Source: Emmonsiellopsis sp. PD_33 (taxonomy: Eukaryota > Ascomycota > Eurotiomycetes > Onygenales > Ajellomycetaceae). From it: 39,312 nt of DNA. This document shows, piece by piece, positions 1 to 10,781 of the stretch (positions are counted from its first letter, which is position 1; each line of letters begins with the position of its first letter). The stretch is taken from contig JANTQF010000332.1 of the NCBI GenBank assembly GCA_032988165.1, positions 1 through 39,312 of the forward strand, in the 5' to 3' direction. The position numbers and the translations under genes were made by a program. The notes beneath the pieces were generated by a model. The model did no database searches. It saw only the letters and a list, made by a program, of their open reading frames with translations, and was not told the DNA's origin.

Positions 1-282
1 GATGTAGGTGGGGTGGATTGTGGGTGGGGGGGGGGAGGGGTTGGGGAGGGGGAGGGGGAGGTAGTTTTATGTGGGGTTTTATATGGGATTGTATTGCATT
101 TTCGGGAGTTGATAGGTTTTGCTGGTTTTGCGGGTGCATTAAGATATCCAGATACAGATTTAGATTCGGGTTAGATACCATGAGCTCAATAGTTAAGTTG
201 TGTTTGTTACGTAGTACTATTCATTTCCTCCTACGTAGTTAACTAATCAATCAACCAGCATTTAAAATAACCCATCCAATGC
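1..282. other. Intergenic, G-rich tract downstream of GCN20
   Basis: No gene is visible. Bases 20-60 on the plus strand are almost pure G with single A/T breaks and contain several runs of 3-10 G, which fits intramolecular G-quadruplex formation on the plus strand. The stretch lies just 3' of the minus-strand GCN20 stop, so part of it may be that gene's 3' UTR, which would read C-rich in the RNA. Confidence 0.5.
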
Positions 283-3020
283 TTAATGCTTAGCAACAAC
301 CCCCGCCCCATCCGCCTGCTCCGTAATCCGCTTCTTATACGCCTTAACATCCCCAGGAAACTTCTCCACACTCCCGCCCTCACAAACCCACAAACTCGTA
401 CAAACATTCTGCAACATCGTCACGTCATGGGAGACCATCAGCACGCCGCCGTGGAAATTGCGCAGCGCGTCGGAGAGCGCGTCCATGGCTTCGATGTCGA
501 GGTGGTTAGACGGCTCGTCGAGGACGAGGATGTGCGGGTTCGTTAGCGAGAGGCAGGCGAAGGCGACGCGGGATTTTTGACCGCCGGATAGGAGGCCGAG
601 TTTTTGCAGGCCGGTCATGCCGGTTATGCCGAAACTATCAGCGTAAATAGTGGTTAGTTGGTCGGTGATGGTGGTAGGGAGGGGGGGATGGACTCACGCT
701 CCGAGATGTCTCCGATACTCCTCATCCGTGCGGCCCGGGTAGGTCTTTGCCATGAACCCGACGGCGCTGGTGGTCATATCCAGTGCGTCGACGTGGTGCT
801 GTGCGAAGAAGCCGATGCGCAGACGGGGGTGTTGGGAGATGAGGCCGGAGGTGGGCGCCAGCTGGCCGATGAGCAGTTTGAGGACGGTAGTTTTACCGGC
901 GCCGTTGGGCCCGACGATGCCGATGCGCGAGTCTAGCTGCACGTCCAGATCGACGTGGCGCAGCAGCGGCTTGTCCTTGGTGTAGCCGAAGCTGACGTCG
1001 GACATCTGCACGATGGGCGGCGAGAGTTTCTCGACGTCGGGGAATTTGAAGTGCACGACGTATTCGCTTTCGGGGGCTTCGAGGACGGGCATGCGTTCGA
1101 GTTTTTTGATGCGGGATTGTGCTTCGGAGGATTTGGCGGCGTTGTAGCGGAATTTGTCGATGAAGGCTGTTGGGGGGGAGTTAGTAAATGGCTTGTCTAT
1201 GAGGATAGGGAGTGGTTTGGTACGCACCCTGCAGATGGGCTCGCTGGGCCATTTGGTTTTCGTACTCGCGCTTGGCGTTCTTTCTTCGCTCTTCTTTCGT
1301 GGCGTAGAAGGAGTCTGTGGCTGTTAGTTTTTATTCGGGAAATAGGGGGGATAGGAGACATACCGAAATTAGAGCTCCGGTAGTAATCCAGGCGCTCAGA
1401 GTGTTGATGGATGATGTCGGTTGCAACTTCGTTGAGGAATGCTCGGTCGTGGGAAACTACCAGTACCGTGCTGGGGTAGCCTTGGAGATAATTGGATAAG
1501 AACGTAATCGACGGGACGTCCAACATGTTAGACGGTTCTATCAAGGACTTGTCAGCATCTTTCACATGGCCTAGGCTAGGAATGATTAAACCCACCGTCA
1601 AGCAACAGAAGATCCGGCTCGCAGAACAGCGCACGAGCAAGCGCAAGACGCATACGCCAACCTCCAGAGAACGTCTTGGTTGCAAACTTTTGACGCTCGG
1701 GCGAGAAACCCAATCCAGCAAGGATACTCGCGGCGCGAGGCTCGGCTTTGTCGGACTCCATCTCTGCCAGTTTGGAGTGGATGTCGCTGAGGGTGGTGTC
1801 CAGGCCTTCTCTTTCGTGGTCAAGGCGCATGGCGTCCTTGGAAGTGTCGGCCATAGTGGCACGTTCCTCTTCGATGGCTGACAGTTGTGCCGTGATGTTC
1901 TACGTAAGGTTAATAACATTCCTTTCTTAGCGGTAGGCAAGGGACATGACAAACCTCCTGCTCCTTCAAAAGATGCTTCCGCCAGACGTCTGCATCTAGA
2001 ACAGCCTGCAACGCTGGAGTGTCGTCACCCGATATCTATACATCATTAGCAAATGTTTGAGTATATTGATAACAGGATAAATACCTCCTGCTCAACGTGA
2101 AGAATGGAAATATGCGTCGGAATCGCCACTTCACGCCGACTAAGCGCGCGCAGCAGCGTAGACTTTCCGATACCGTTCTGACCAACCAAACCGTACCGCC
2201 GCCCATATGCCAGCGTCAGCGTAGTATCCGTCAAGATGCGCTTGCCGGAGATAGACACATCGAAGCCATCGACCTTGATATCCTTGCTCTTGGTCGCATC
2301 CGCGCCCATCTGCAGCGGGTTGACAGCCATGTAGAACTCCTCATATGACTGCGTGGTATCAGGCTCATTGAGCAAGCGGGACGCCTCGTATTCAACGTTC
2401 TTCATGATCTTCTTGTCCTGCTTGGCGCGGATCTTGCGCTCGGCCTTCTCCAGCTTCTTCTTATCCACGCGGGACTCCACCTTGCGCGTGTTGGCAGATT
2501 CAAGATCCACATTGCCGCCCGCGAGGCCGAGGGTGGATGACATGTTGCGCTGCGAGCCGACGTGGATCGTCTGGTCGAGCTTTTTGGCCGCGAAGGGGAC
2601 GCTGGCCTTCTCCCCGTTGACGCCATTGGCGGCGCTGAGCGAGGTGATGAATTTCTTCACCAGGCTGCGGATTGCCTCTTCATTCTTGGCGCTGAAGTCG
2701 CCGGATGCTGAGAGCAGCAGTGTGGCAATACTCTCTGCCGCTTCTGAAAGGGGCGAGGGCGCATTTGGATCTGAGTCCTCGACATATGCTTTGGATGCAT
2801 GTGTTAGATAGCCCTGTGGCGAGGGTTAGCATGTATCCGTTAAGCCCATGTTTCTGCATCCTTATCCTGCATAGTGTCGACAGTTGGTATACACAGACAC
2901 AGACATGCAAGAGACAACCCCGGAGAATACAGATGCAGTGAAAGGAGCAGTTCATACCACCGAGTATTCTGATATCACATGATCTATGCCAGGAATGCGA
3001 GCCTGGATTTCCGCCTCCAT
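283..3020 (-). CDS. GCN20: GCN20-type ABC-F ATPase, translational control
   Basis: Soluble ABC-F protein (two ATP-binding cassettes, no membrane segments). The family works with Gcn1 on ribosomes to activate the kinase Gcn2 under amino-acid starvation. Exons by splice signals: 3020-2958, 2813-2085, 2035-1955, 1899-1596, 1537-1364, 1314-1228, 1166-698, 634-283. They sum to 2259 nt, giving 752 aa, close to the roughly 750 aa typical of the family. Visible motifs: Walker A GQNGIGKST (about 232-240), signature FSGGWRMRLALA, Walker B LLLLDEPSNMLD (split by an intron), second Walker A GPNGAGKTT (about 565-573), second signature LSGGQ (about 651-655), and LVLDEPSNHLD. The start is the first ATG of an N-terminus reading MEAEIQARIPGIDHVISEY. 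A hydrophilic Gcn1-binding type N-terminal region precedes cassette 1. The nearest paralogue, ARB1, is less likely because of length and the N-terminus. Confidence 0.95.
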
Positions 3021-3950
3021 GGCTGGTGTTGGCGGGAGACAGGCGGGAGCGGGTGTTCGGGATTCTACAGGGGCCGGGCAATCGTAACGGCAGATCTAGA
3101 CTTGGTATCTGCTTCAGTATACCGGCGGAAACGGGGTTGTGGAGAGTTGGATGCTGGTTGTAATTGCAGGGCAGAATGGGGTGAAGTTCAAGGTTTGATA
3201 TTCCCCCACGTTAAAGTTTTCCGCTATGGTTGTATCGGTATCGTAACGAGGTGTATTGAAATTACCGATATTTACACCACAACCCGACTTGATATCTACT
3301 TCGTCTTCAGTTAAAAATATATTCTATCAACCTCTGTTTGCAAGCTCCCTCTGGCCTCTTCTAGGAGTCGCATTTTTAAAGCAGTGCTATACAGCTCAAG
3401 AGGTAGTTGATAGCCATGCACAAGTTGGCATCCATTGGCCAAAGTCAATGCATGAAGGCTTGAGCATCAGACAAAAGATTCTTATGTTCTGATGAGGTAC
3501 AGAGTATTAGAATATCAGTTAGTGTTTGTTTTCACTAACATAAATACCTGCCTGCGGTTATTTAACATTTGTTTAATTCCCTTCTTTCTCACTGCATATT
3601 ATTATATTGTTTCGCTATGCTCCCAACTATGACTACCTTTCAAAGCTCACAAATGAATTGATACCATTGTCTATGTTGTATAATTCCGGATCTACTGCCT
3701 ACCAGTGAGGTGAAGCTGTAGCCCCCGCATGCTTCATTTATATAAAGTACGGCATGTACGAGGGGATACCAGGATTAATGGCTACTAGGAAAATATACTT
3801 GATCCAGCCGCGAACAAAACCACGATACATCTCATGATCGATCTCAGTCAAAAAAAAGGGGGTTGGTTAGGGAAAGACGAGTAAAACCCAATATCCAGAA
3901 AACCCAATATAAATCTTGTTTCCCTCCCCCTATCCACCAGCCACTGGCAG

Positions 3951-3965
3951 CCAGTCAGTCAGTCA
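3951..3965. repeat. AGTC tetranucleotide microsatellite
   Basis: About three and a half units of CAGT/AGTC follow a GGCAGCC word. This is a simple repeat in intergenic DNA with no coding role apparent. Confidence 0.7.
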
Positions 3966-4378
3966 GCTTGGCCAGATTGACTTAAGCCAACAAACAGCAG
4001 ATACTATCAAAGAACACGAAACCAAAACAACGAATATCTACAATGGGTAACCAACCATGTAAAACAAAAAAAAGGAGGGTGAAATAAAATAGCCATATAA
4101 ATAAAAGCTGCTGCGCAACCCCACCAATGCAACTAGCCAAATGTACCAAACCAGCAATCGTTTACCAGCAGAGCCCGTCTACACAGGTCGGCGTCACACC
4201 ACCCCGTCTAAGGAGGTTTTATACACACTGTTGCCGGATGGATGGATGGCGGGATGGTTTCATCAAGGTCGTCGGAGGGGGCGGGTATGCAGGTATGCAG
4301 AGGAGTTGGTTATGTCCCAGCACGGCGGGCATACTGAAGCTTGGGTTAGTTTGAGCTATGCAGCCCATCCACCGCCAT

Positions 4379-4410
4379 AGGCAAGGCAAGGCAAGGCAAG
4401 ACAAGACGAG
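4379..4410. repeat. Pentanucleotide array (GGCAA)n
   Basis: Four near-perfect GGCAA units are followed by two degenerate units reading GACAA and GACGA. Intergenic simple repeat. Confidence 0.75.
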
Positions 4411-5638
4411 GTAAGGGGTTACCTATCTGCGGTGCGAGTGTGTGAGGTATGGGGAATGGATAGAGGAGTTTTTCCTGTTCCTCTTCTGCCCGTTTTAGGG
4501 AGTTCGTTGCCAAGGTTAGTATTTAGCAAAGCAGGGACAGCTGCGAAGAAAAGGGAGGTTGGATATGTATGTATGTATGTGGGTAGTTAAATTAGTCTTT
4601 GGTTCCTGAACCAAGCAGGGGAATTTTATTTCCTTTTCAGTTTGAGGGTCATGAGGAAATGCTGTAGCCAGAATTGGTTGTTCAGAGGCGTAACCCCCAT
4701 GTAACCAAGAAGAGAGCAAGGCAAAGAAGTGAGAGTTTGCTTTCCATGACTGGTTTTCGAGTAGGTGATGCCGTGTGTCGTGGAAGCAGGTTTTGAATTG
4801 GCGGTCCTGGGGTTAATGTAGATTCTCTATGGTGGGTGGTTTAGATGCCTCACGCCTTGCTCTTGAGCCTTTGGCGATTGCCGAAGAATGAATGGCTGTT
4901 GCATAGTTATAAGGAAGCCGGGAAATGATAGCGCCATCAAAATGTGCTTCCCCGACGGCGATTTTGTCAAGCACATGTAGTGTTACTGGGAGGCATTTGT
5001 CTCACTGTCAGACAGCTTGGGATGCATTTCGGTCGCGCATAGGGAATAGTTCCATGTATCATCTCCCGTGGTATATGTACGTTGCATGCCATGAAGATCG
5101 AGGGTAGTTAAACCAGCCAATTATGGATACCGAAAAAAAGGCCGATGTTATCCTGAGCGATGGTGATATCAAAGGAAATCGTGAAAAATCTAAGAAAACA
5201 AAAACAACCTCCCCTCTCCACTTCCTCAGGCTTCCTGGCAGGGCTGCTGAACAAGCGGGGCGGGTTGTAATTGCGATCACAGCGGTTAATCCATAGTCGG
5301 TTAGCAATGCAGCGTGTAACCAGCTATGATCTGGAACCCTGCTCCTCTGGGGTGGGTTGTTGACTTCTTGTGGGCTGCCTTGGTTTTTCTTTTTTAGATC
5401 GGAGATCCCTCAAGCGAGCTGGGACATACACACTGATCTATTGGCCCATGAGGGCTCCTCTGAATCAAATTGCTACGCATAACCGCCTACAACAGTGGGA
5501 AGCGTTTACGTCCGAACCAGTTGCGAAGCGAAGAACCCTGAGCGGAAATTCCAAATGAACCAGCTGTGCCAACCTTGGGGTAAATATTTTGGGAAATTTT
5601 CTTCTTTTCTTGAAGGGCCTGAAACAGAGCCAGAACTT

Positions 5639-5641
5639 TTA
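5639..5641. repeat. TTA target-site duplication, left copy
   Basis: TTA directly abuts the left terminal inverted repeat, and the identical TTA sits at 9068-9070 directly after the right one. A 3-bp TTA/TWA duplication is the hallmark of PIF/Harbinger insertion. Confidence 0.8.
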
Positions 5642-5656
5642 GGGCGCATTTAGTAA
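5642..5656 (+). repeat. Left terminal inverted repeat of Harbinger element
   Basis: GGGCGCATTTAGTAA, exactly reverse-complementary to 9053-9067. A G-rich terminus is usual in PIF/Harbinger elements. It holds one of only two CpGs in the element. Confidence 0.9.
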
Positions 5657-6001
5657 GTCAGCACAGATTGAACCCAAATAGTGGAGTGTAACAGATTACT
5701 GCCAATATAGTGTGTGCCACCAAGCTATTCCCTTTATAGAATTCAAATCATATGACTACATGGAAGTCAAACATACATCCTATTTATTTGTAATATTCTT
5801 CCTTCATCATTTTCATTATTTTTATGCCTGTATCACTATAAAAATAGTAGAAAATCAGCCCTCTATCCTATTTATTATCATCTCTGCAGATGACTCAATT
5901 CAAAGCAGTAATGACATGATTCTTAGTGATTAATAGCTTATGTAAGAGGCAGAACTTACCTATTTAATGCCTGCAACATCTATATCTACCTACAAAAGAA
6001 C

Positions 6002-6125
6002 CCCTGTAACAGCCTTCTAATTTCCTGTAATAGTCTCCCAATTCTCTGTAGCAGCCTCTCAACTCTCCATGGTAGCCTCCTAAACCTCCACTATGAGCTC
6101 TCAAGGCCCTGTAGTCACATGAGAT
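6002..6125. repeat. Degenerate 21-22 bp tandem repeat inside the transposon
   Basis: About five and a half units can be aligned starting at 6002, 6024, 6046, 6067, 6088 and 6109. Each has a core close to CTGTAGCAGCCTCTCAA. Units differ mainly by transitions. In the plus frame of the Myb-like gene they would encode a Q/P/S-rich repeat with stops at former glutamine codons, so this may be the low-complexity N-terminus of that protein. Confidence 0.6.
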
Positions 6126-6559
6126 AGCTATATAGAGGAGGCACTTTTAACTGGATTTCTAATAGCTTAATATGAGAGTCTCACATCAGATAACAGCAAT
6201 TTCAAACTTAAAGATTGAATTATAGTGGTTGACACTATCCAGTTTATTACCAGTTAAAAAATCAAGAGAGAAATATATGAAGGCAGGTATAAAAAGATTA
6301 AAGTAATATGAAAACTCTGAGTTAAACATCAGAATTAAATATCAGATTGAATGTAGAATCCTACTCTTAAAACCTTCATCATAAATTTAGAGATTATAGA
6401 GGAATATTTTCAAACTTACTCTAAAATATAAATCTTTTATCACTATAAACTACCATACTGAATCCTATTAAAATAACTTCTCACCAGTCAGATAGTAATA
6501 AAGCTTTATATAGTTAACTATATAGCTTTTATGTAGTAATAGTGACTTCATGTAATTAA

Positions 6560-6985
6560 GCAGGATAATAATGATGATAGTGGAGATAATAAGAAGAATA
6601 GAGACTTTTTACTACTAGTAAATTCTTCACTAATACTAACAGTTCTGGGTAAATATAATATAGAGGGGGGAGATTCAATAGTAAGAAAGAGATCTCATAG
6701 TAATAATATTACTAAAAGTATTAGAGGCCTAGCAAATAAGTTAGTTGAATCTGCCAAGATTCAAGCAAATAGTTCAGCACTTACACTATAGATATTAGAT
6801 CTTTTTCTTGTAGAGATACAAGAGATTCTTCCTGATGAATAAAAGAAAGATAATAGTGATAAAAGAAGAGTTCTATTTAATTACTATATAAATATATTAG
6901 ATTTTTTTAATGATAGTCAGAACTGTCAGATCTATATATCTATGTATAAACATCTTAAATAGAAAGATAGAAGGGCTTGAGTGAT
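6560..6985 (+). pseudogene. Decayed Myb/SANT-like protein of Harbinger element
   Basis: The plus-strand frame from about 6810 reads VEIQEILPDE, one stop, then KRRVLFNYYINILDFFND and QNCQIYISMYKHLK. The pattern of a hydrophobic helix followed by D..NAxIYLxLxKxLR is the C-terminal region I associate with the DNA-binding helper protein of fungal PIF/Harbinger elements. Upstream sequence (6560-6800) is lysine/serine-rich with several stops. In live elements this protein binds subterminal DNA and recruits the transposase. The copy is non-functional. Limits are approximate because no intact start or end remains. Confidence 0.5.
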
Positions 6986-7589
6986 GAAAAAGATGAACTG
7001 AGTGGTATAAAATATGTATATAGAGGTCTAGAAGATGTGGGATTTAGAGATATTTAATTAATTTAACTGTTTAACTATATGTGCTCTAAGCCCTAAGTAA
7101 TTTTATAAGTATAGAGACTAACAGTAAAATTTATTCTCTATTTTTTGCAATGTTTTCATATATTTCTACACTTTAACTCCTATAAAAATGATAATTTATT
7201 ACTGTAATTATGATATAAATTACAATTTAATATTATATTAGTTAATTATTTAACTTCTCTATCTAACCTCTCCATGCAAAAAGTGATGATGTTTTATAAC
7301 CACTGAAATTCAACTGAATTTCCAGATTTTAATAATTTATCCAAAAATTCCCCCTATATCTAGATACATTTAGAAATTATATTGAAAAATCTCATATCTC
7401 TTAGCACTTAACTATTAAAATCTTCCTTACTTAGCTATTTTACTACTACTACTACTACCCACTATTATTACTCTTTACTTAGTAGCCTCCTCTTTACACT
7501 ATTTATCTATTATATGAGCTTACTTTCTACATCTTCTTAGTAATTTCATCACATTTTACTATCATATAATTATTTGCCAATCAATCCAC

Positions 7590-8480
7590 AGTGTTTTACA
7601 CTAATATTATGTCTGATTCTAACTATTCTTTATCATTAAGAGGCTCAGTCTCATCCACAGTCTCATCATGTTAGTTTATAAAGTTATAGAGAGCTATCAG
7701 TATATATACTAGAAATACCTGAGTTTTAATATTGAATCCTTCACCATGATTTAAATATATTTAAAATTAATGTTTAAATATACTAAAAACATACTCAACT
7801 GCACTCCTCATGCCTGCATGGTAAAGATTAAATAATTCCTTTATATTTATTAGTTGATAATCCACTTTTGTAAACTCCTTCAGATAATATCAAATGTTAG
7901 TATATAATAAGAGGATAGATGAATTCCTCTGCAGATAGCCTACATCTAAAAGAAAATAATAATTAGATAGTACTCTAAATCTATCTTTCTCTATTATATT
8001 TAATATATTTATATTATGATAAGATTCTTTCATTTCAGTATATATATAGATAAAGTTCAGTTTAAAATCACATGTTACAAAAACATTCTATAAGATCCAT
8101 TCTTTTCAATTATATTATAAAGATTACTGACTTATTAGTATAAATATTAGTAAATAAGTTCCATCTATTACTTCTATACAGCCTTTAAAAAATGGCTACT
8201 ACCTTATATTCAAAGCAAGAGCTTTCTTACTATATTCAGAGGATAGAATTCTAATAACCTCTCTATATAGAAGATATAGTCCTTTAAGGACTTCATAAAA
8301 TACTCTATATAATTTAGTGAGTATTTCCTCAACTTCTTTATATTAAATGTACAAACCTAGAGATAGTAGCTAATGAATGTTAAAAGGTCTTCACCACATT
8401 ATAATATATTACCCTCTGTGTTATAATATATATAAATATTAACACCTTCTTTTTGAGTGTTATAGTAGTTAGCCAGTCAG
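7590..8480 (-). pseudogene. Decayed Harbinger DDE transposase
   Basis: Reading the minus strand gives FFKGCIEVIDGTYL, NVFVTCDFKLNFIY, NYYFLLDVGYLQRNSS, YYLKEFTKVDYQLINIKE, LFNLYHAGMRSAVEYVFSIFKH and then ALYNFIN. These are the landmark segments of the DDE_Tnp_4 (HARBI1-like) nuclease: first D in IDGTY (codon at 8163-8165), second D in LDVGY (7944-7946) and E in SAVEYVF (7794-7796), spaced about 73 and 50 residues. Numerous TAA, TAG and TGA codons interrupt it. It would cut and join transposon ends in an intact copy. It converges on the Myb-like gene. Confidence 0.85.
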
Positions 8481-9052
8481 ATTCATATATATTTAAATTA
8501 ACCCTTAGTCAGTTAATAAGATCTCTAAATGTCTCTACCTTCATTCAAGTGAGATTTTGAATTCATTGGCTGTGAGCATGAGAATCTAGCAGTTGGTTGG
8601 TGAAAATCTTCCTGTAGAACTCATCTATATATATCATATAAAGATCATTTAGTATGTATTTTATAGTCACTATTATAATTTCATATATTATTTTATAGAT
8701 AAAATGTTAATATTAATATAGAGCCTCATCCTAATCATCCTCATTATATTATAACTCTTTTATTGTGCTATCTGACCCTTTCATTGTGATTTTTACAGGA
8801 AAATGTCATCATGCAGAGCATTTAGGCACATTTTGAACTGAGTTCTTTGAGTAGATGTAATTTAATTATAATAATTTCCTATTTAGATAATTAATAATCA
8901 TCAAACTCTAAATTTAAGTATAATATGTGCTGACCCACTATATATTATGAATTATCATGATTTCACTAAATGCAGGGCTAAAATAGCATGATCTGTGCTG
9001 AAAATTTGATAATCTCAGTTTGATTTGTGCCCAAAGCATGTTTTGTACCAGT

Positions 9053-9067
9053 TTACTAAATGCGCCC
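9053..9067 (-). repeat. Right terminal inverted repeat of Harbinger element
   Basis: Perfect reverse complement of 5642-5656, followed by TTA at 9068-9070, which is the right copy of the target duplication. Confidence 0.9.
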
Positions 9068-9070
9068 TTA

Positions 9071-10781
9071 GAAGGCCCTAACTGCCAATTGAGCCATGAA
9101 AGTTCGACACTTTCAAATCCGTCTTGTTCTCTCCATCGACATATAGTAGCTCATTGGCTGCGGGCATTTCAGCTTGTTTGGAGCAGGAAAAGTGGCACAT
9201 TAGCCAGGATCAAGAAATGGATGCTATCATCGAGGTTCCAGATCTCGCCACTGGTGCGCTGCGTCGGCGAACTGCGAGAGACCCATTTATTTTAGTTCTG
9301 CGCTTGTGCTGGTGAGATGACCGTGATTGACGGCGGATGTTATGCTTTGCCTGTTGCAGGAGGCATAATAATGGGAGATGGCGGAAATAGACTGTGGCCA
9401 TAGAAAAGGCGCGGGCTTGCGTTAACTGAGACGAATGTGAAGGGGGGAAAACGTGGACGTATCCCAGGGCGGGACGGCGTTCGTGATTCCTTCCCCAGGT
9501 TGGATGAAAGCAGCAGCGCGTATTCTTAAGGTTGGCGCGATTTCTTGGGGGCCTCGTCTGGTGTCGATGGAATCTGGATCCATGCAAGTTTTATCCCAGG
9601 AACGTCCATGCAAACATGAGATGCTGCCATGCTGGGGGTTGGCGCAGATTTCCAAGATTCCAACCAGGCGGGATAAATTAATAATGGCCAAGCAAGTATA
9701 GTTATCTGATATAGATGCATCTGGTATTCTAGTTTGCTGTAACAAATTGTTTTTCTCTCTGAAGAATGGGGTTAAGGACTGGGTGCGTGATCGATATTTT
9801 GTGCCGCAATGAGGCGCCAGAGAAGCGGCCATTCCAGGAATTGAAGTCGGAGATGATGCTGCACGACGGGAATAGATCTTCTGGAACGACCAGCCCTGTG
9901 CGCATTCGGAAGAGTCTCTGACTTCAGGGTGTGATCCGTATTGTCCCCATATATCCGTAACAATGAGAGAGGCCCTGGCCAACATAGGCGAGGGGGATTC
10001 CAGACAGCCACAGCCCCCAGACCAGGTGCTGAACAGAGCATGTCCCTGCTAGAGCTTTAATCCTCCGTGCTTCACGAGGGCGGCAACTATTGATTCCATG
10101 CCATGGGCTATGTGTGGGCGATGAGATAGATGGCGGAGCATTGCATGTTCAACGGGAGATATCCTTTGACTCTTTGAGAGCTTCCTTGGTTGGGAGAGAT
10201 AGCCCTTGTCAATAGTCGATTGTTTGTTTGTTTGTTATTCGAGGGTGAGAAAAACAACAACAAAGAGAATAGAGGTGGGATGCCCCCTATCTGGAGTAAA
10301 TAGTTCTGGATATATCCCCTGGCCCGGCAAACCGTCAGCTTATTTTCGATCCAGCAGAAATAAATTCGCCTGCACAGCACAGAGCAAGTAAATAGCTATT
10401 CCTGTTTCCTGTTTCCTGTTTCTTGTGCATGTGTATTTATTATCAGGTGTGCTGTGGTGCGACATCGCAGTGTTGTTTAGCTGGTGGTTAGGGGCTGGTC
10501 CGCCTATTTTCAGCCGCCCTCTCCTCTCCACTCGACATCTCGACCTCAACATCTCGATCTTCCTCCCTCCACTCCACTCCACGCCGTCTGTCGCTACATT
10601 GACGCCCACCACCACGTCCCCTCGTTTCTCTCCCCGTCTCTCGCTGCTGCTGCTGCTGCTGCTCCCTCTCTGGCAGTGTCCCCCATGTGATGGATCCGGG
10701 CCTGATCAGACCGTCGACGAGGCTGCCCGCTGAGCGTCCGTACGGTGCTTGACCGCGTTTCTGTGTACCAGACGAGGAAGA
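9071..10781. other. Intergenic region, promoter side of the 1118-aa protein gene
   Basis: Normal base composition and CpG return immediately after the transposon. Open frames on both strands overlap each other and look like shadows; none carries a recognisable motif. From about 10500 the plus strand turns pyrimidine-rich (CTCC/TCTC tracts) with a GCT7 microsatellite at 10643-10663. That is typical of a filamentous-fungal core promoter and 5' UTR, so transcription probably starts there for the gene beginning at 10782. Confidence 0.55.
10643..10663. repeat. (GCT)7 microsatellite
   Basis: Seven perfect trinucleotide units in the likely 5' UTR of the downstream gene. A second, interrupted CTG array lies at 10851-10880 within the proposed first intron. 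Confidence 0.85.

Larger units (their letters stand above)
3021..5638. other. Long intergenic region upstream of GCN20
   Basis: About 2.6 kb without a convincing gene. Short open frames are low-complexity or lack homologous-looking sequence. It holds the GCN20 promoter (immediately left of 3200), a run of AGTC tetranucleotides near 3953-3965, an A-rich stretch with AATAAA-like signals around 4083-4105, a GGCAA pentamer array at 4381-4402 and a TATG/TGTA tetramer array near 4565-4580. The AATAAA-like signals could mark the end of an unseen transcript. Confidence 0.5.
5642..9067. mobile_element. PIF/Harbinger-type DNA transposon, degenerate
   Basis: A 3426-bp AT-rich element bounded by perfect 15-bp terminal inverted repeats starting GGGCGCATTTAG and flanked by TTA duplications. 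It has the two-gene layout of this superfamily: a Myb/SANT-like gene on plus (about 6560-6985) and a DDE transposase on minus (about 8480-7600), here convergent. Both are full of stops, so the copy is not autonomous. I found no CpG inside the element apart from the single CpG in each terminal repeat, whereas both flanks contain CpG normally. That marks it as mutated by a repeat-directed or methylation-linked process. The preserved ends and duplication imply a recognisable, unrearranged insertion. Confidence 0.88.

Noticed and set aside
5642..9067. Recoding of TAA/TAG as glutamine in the islands
   Set aside because: CAA and CAG are used for glutamine in the same frames, TGA stops also occur in the Harbinger relic, and neighbouring host genes use all stops normally; C-to-T mutation explains it.
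9021..10380. Overlapping medium-length frames on both strands right of the transposon
   Set aside because: No motif, no splice-consistent extension and mutual overlap; best treated as shadows in intergenic DNA.
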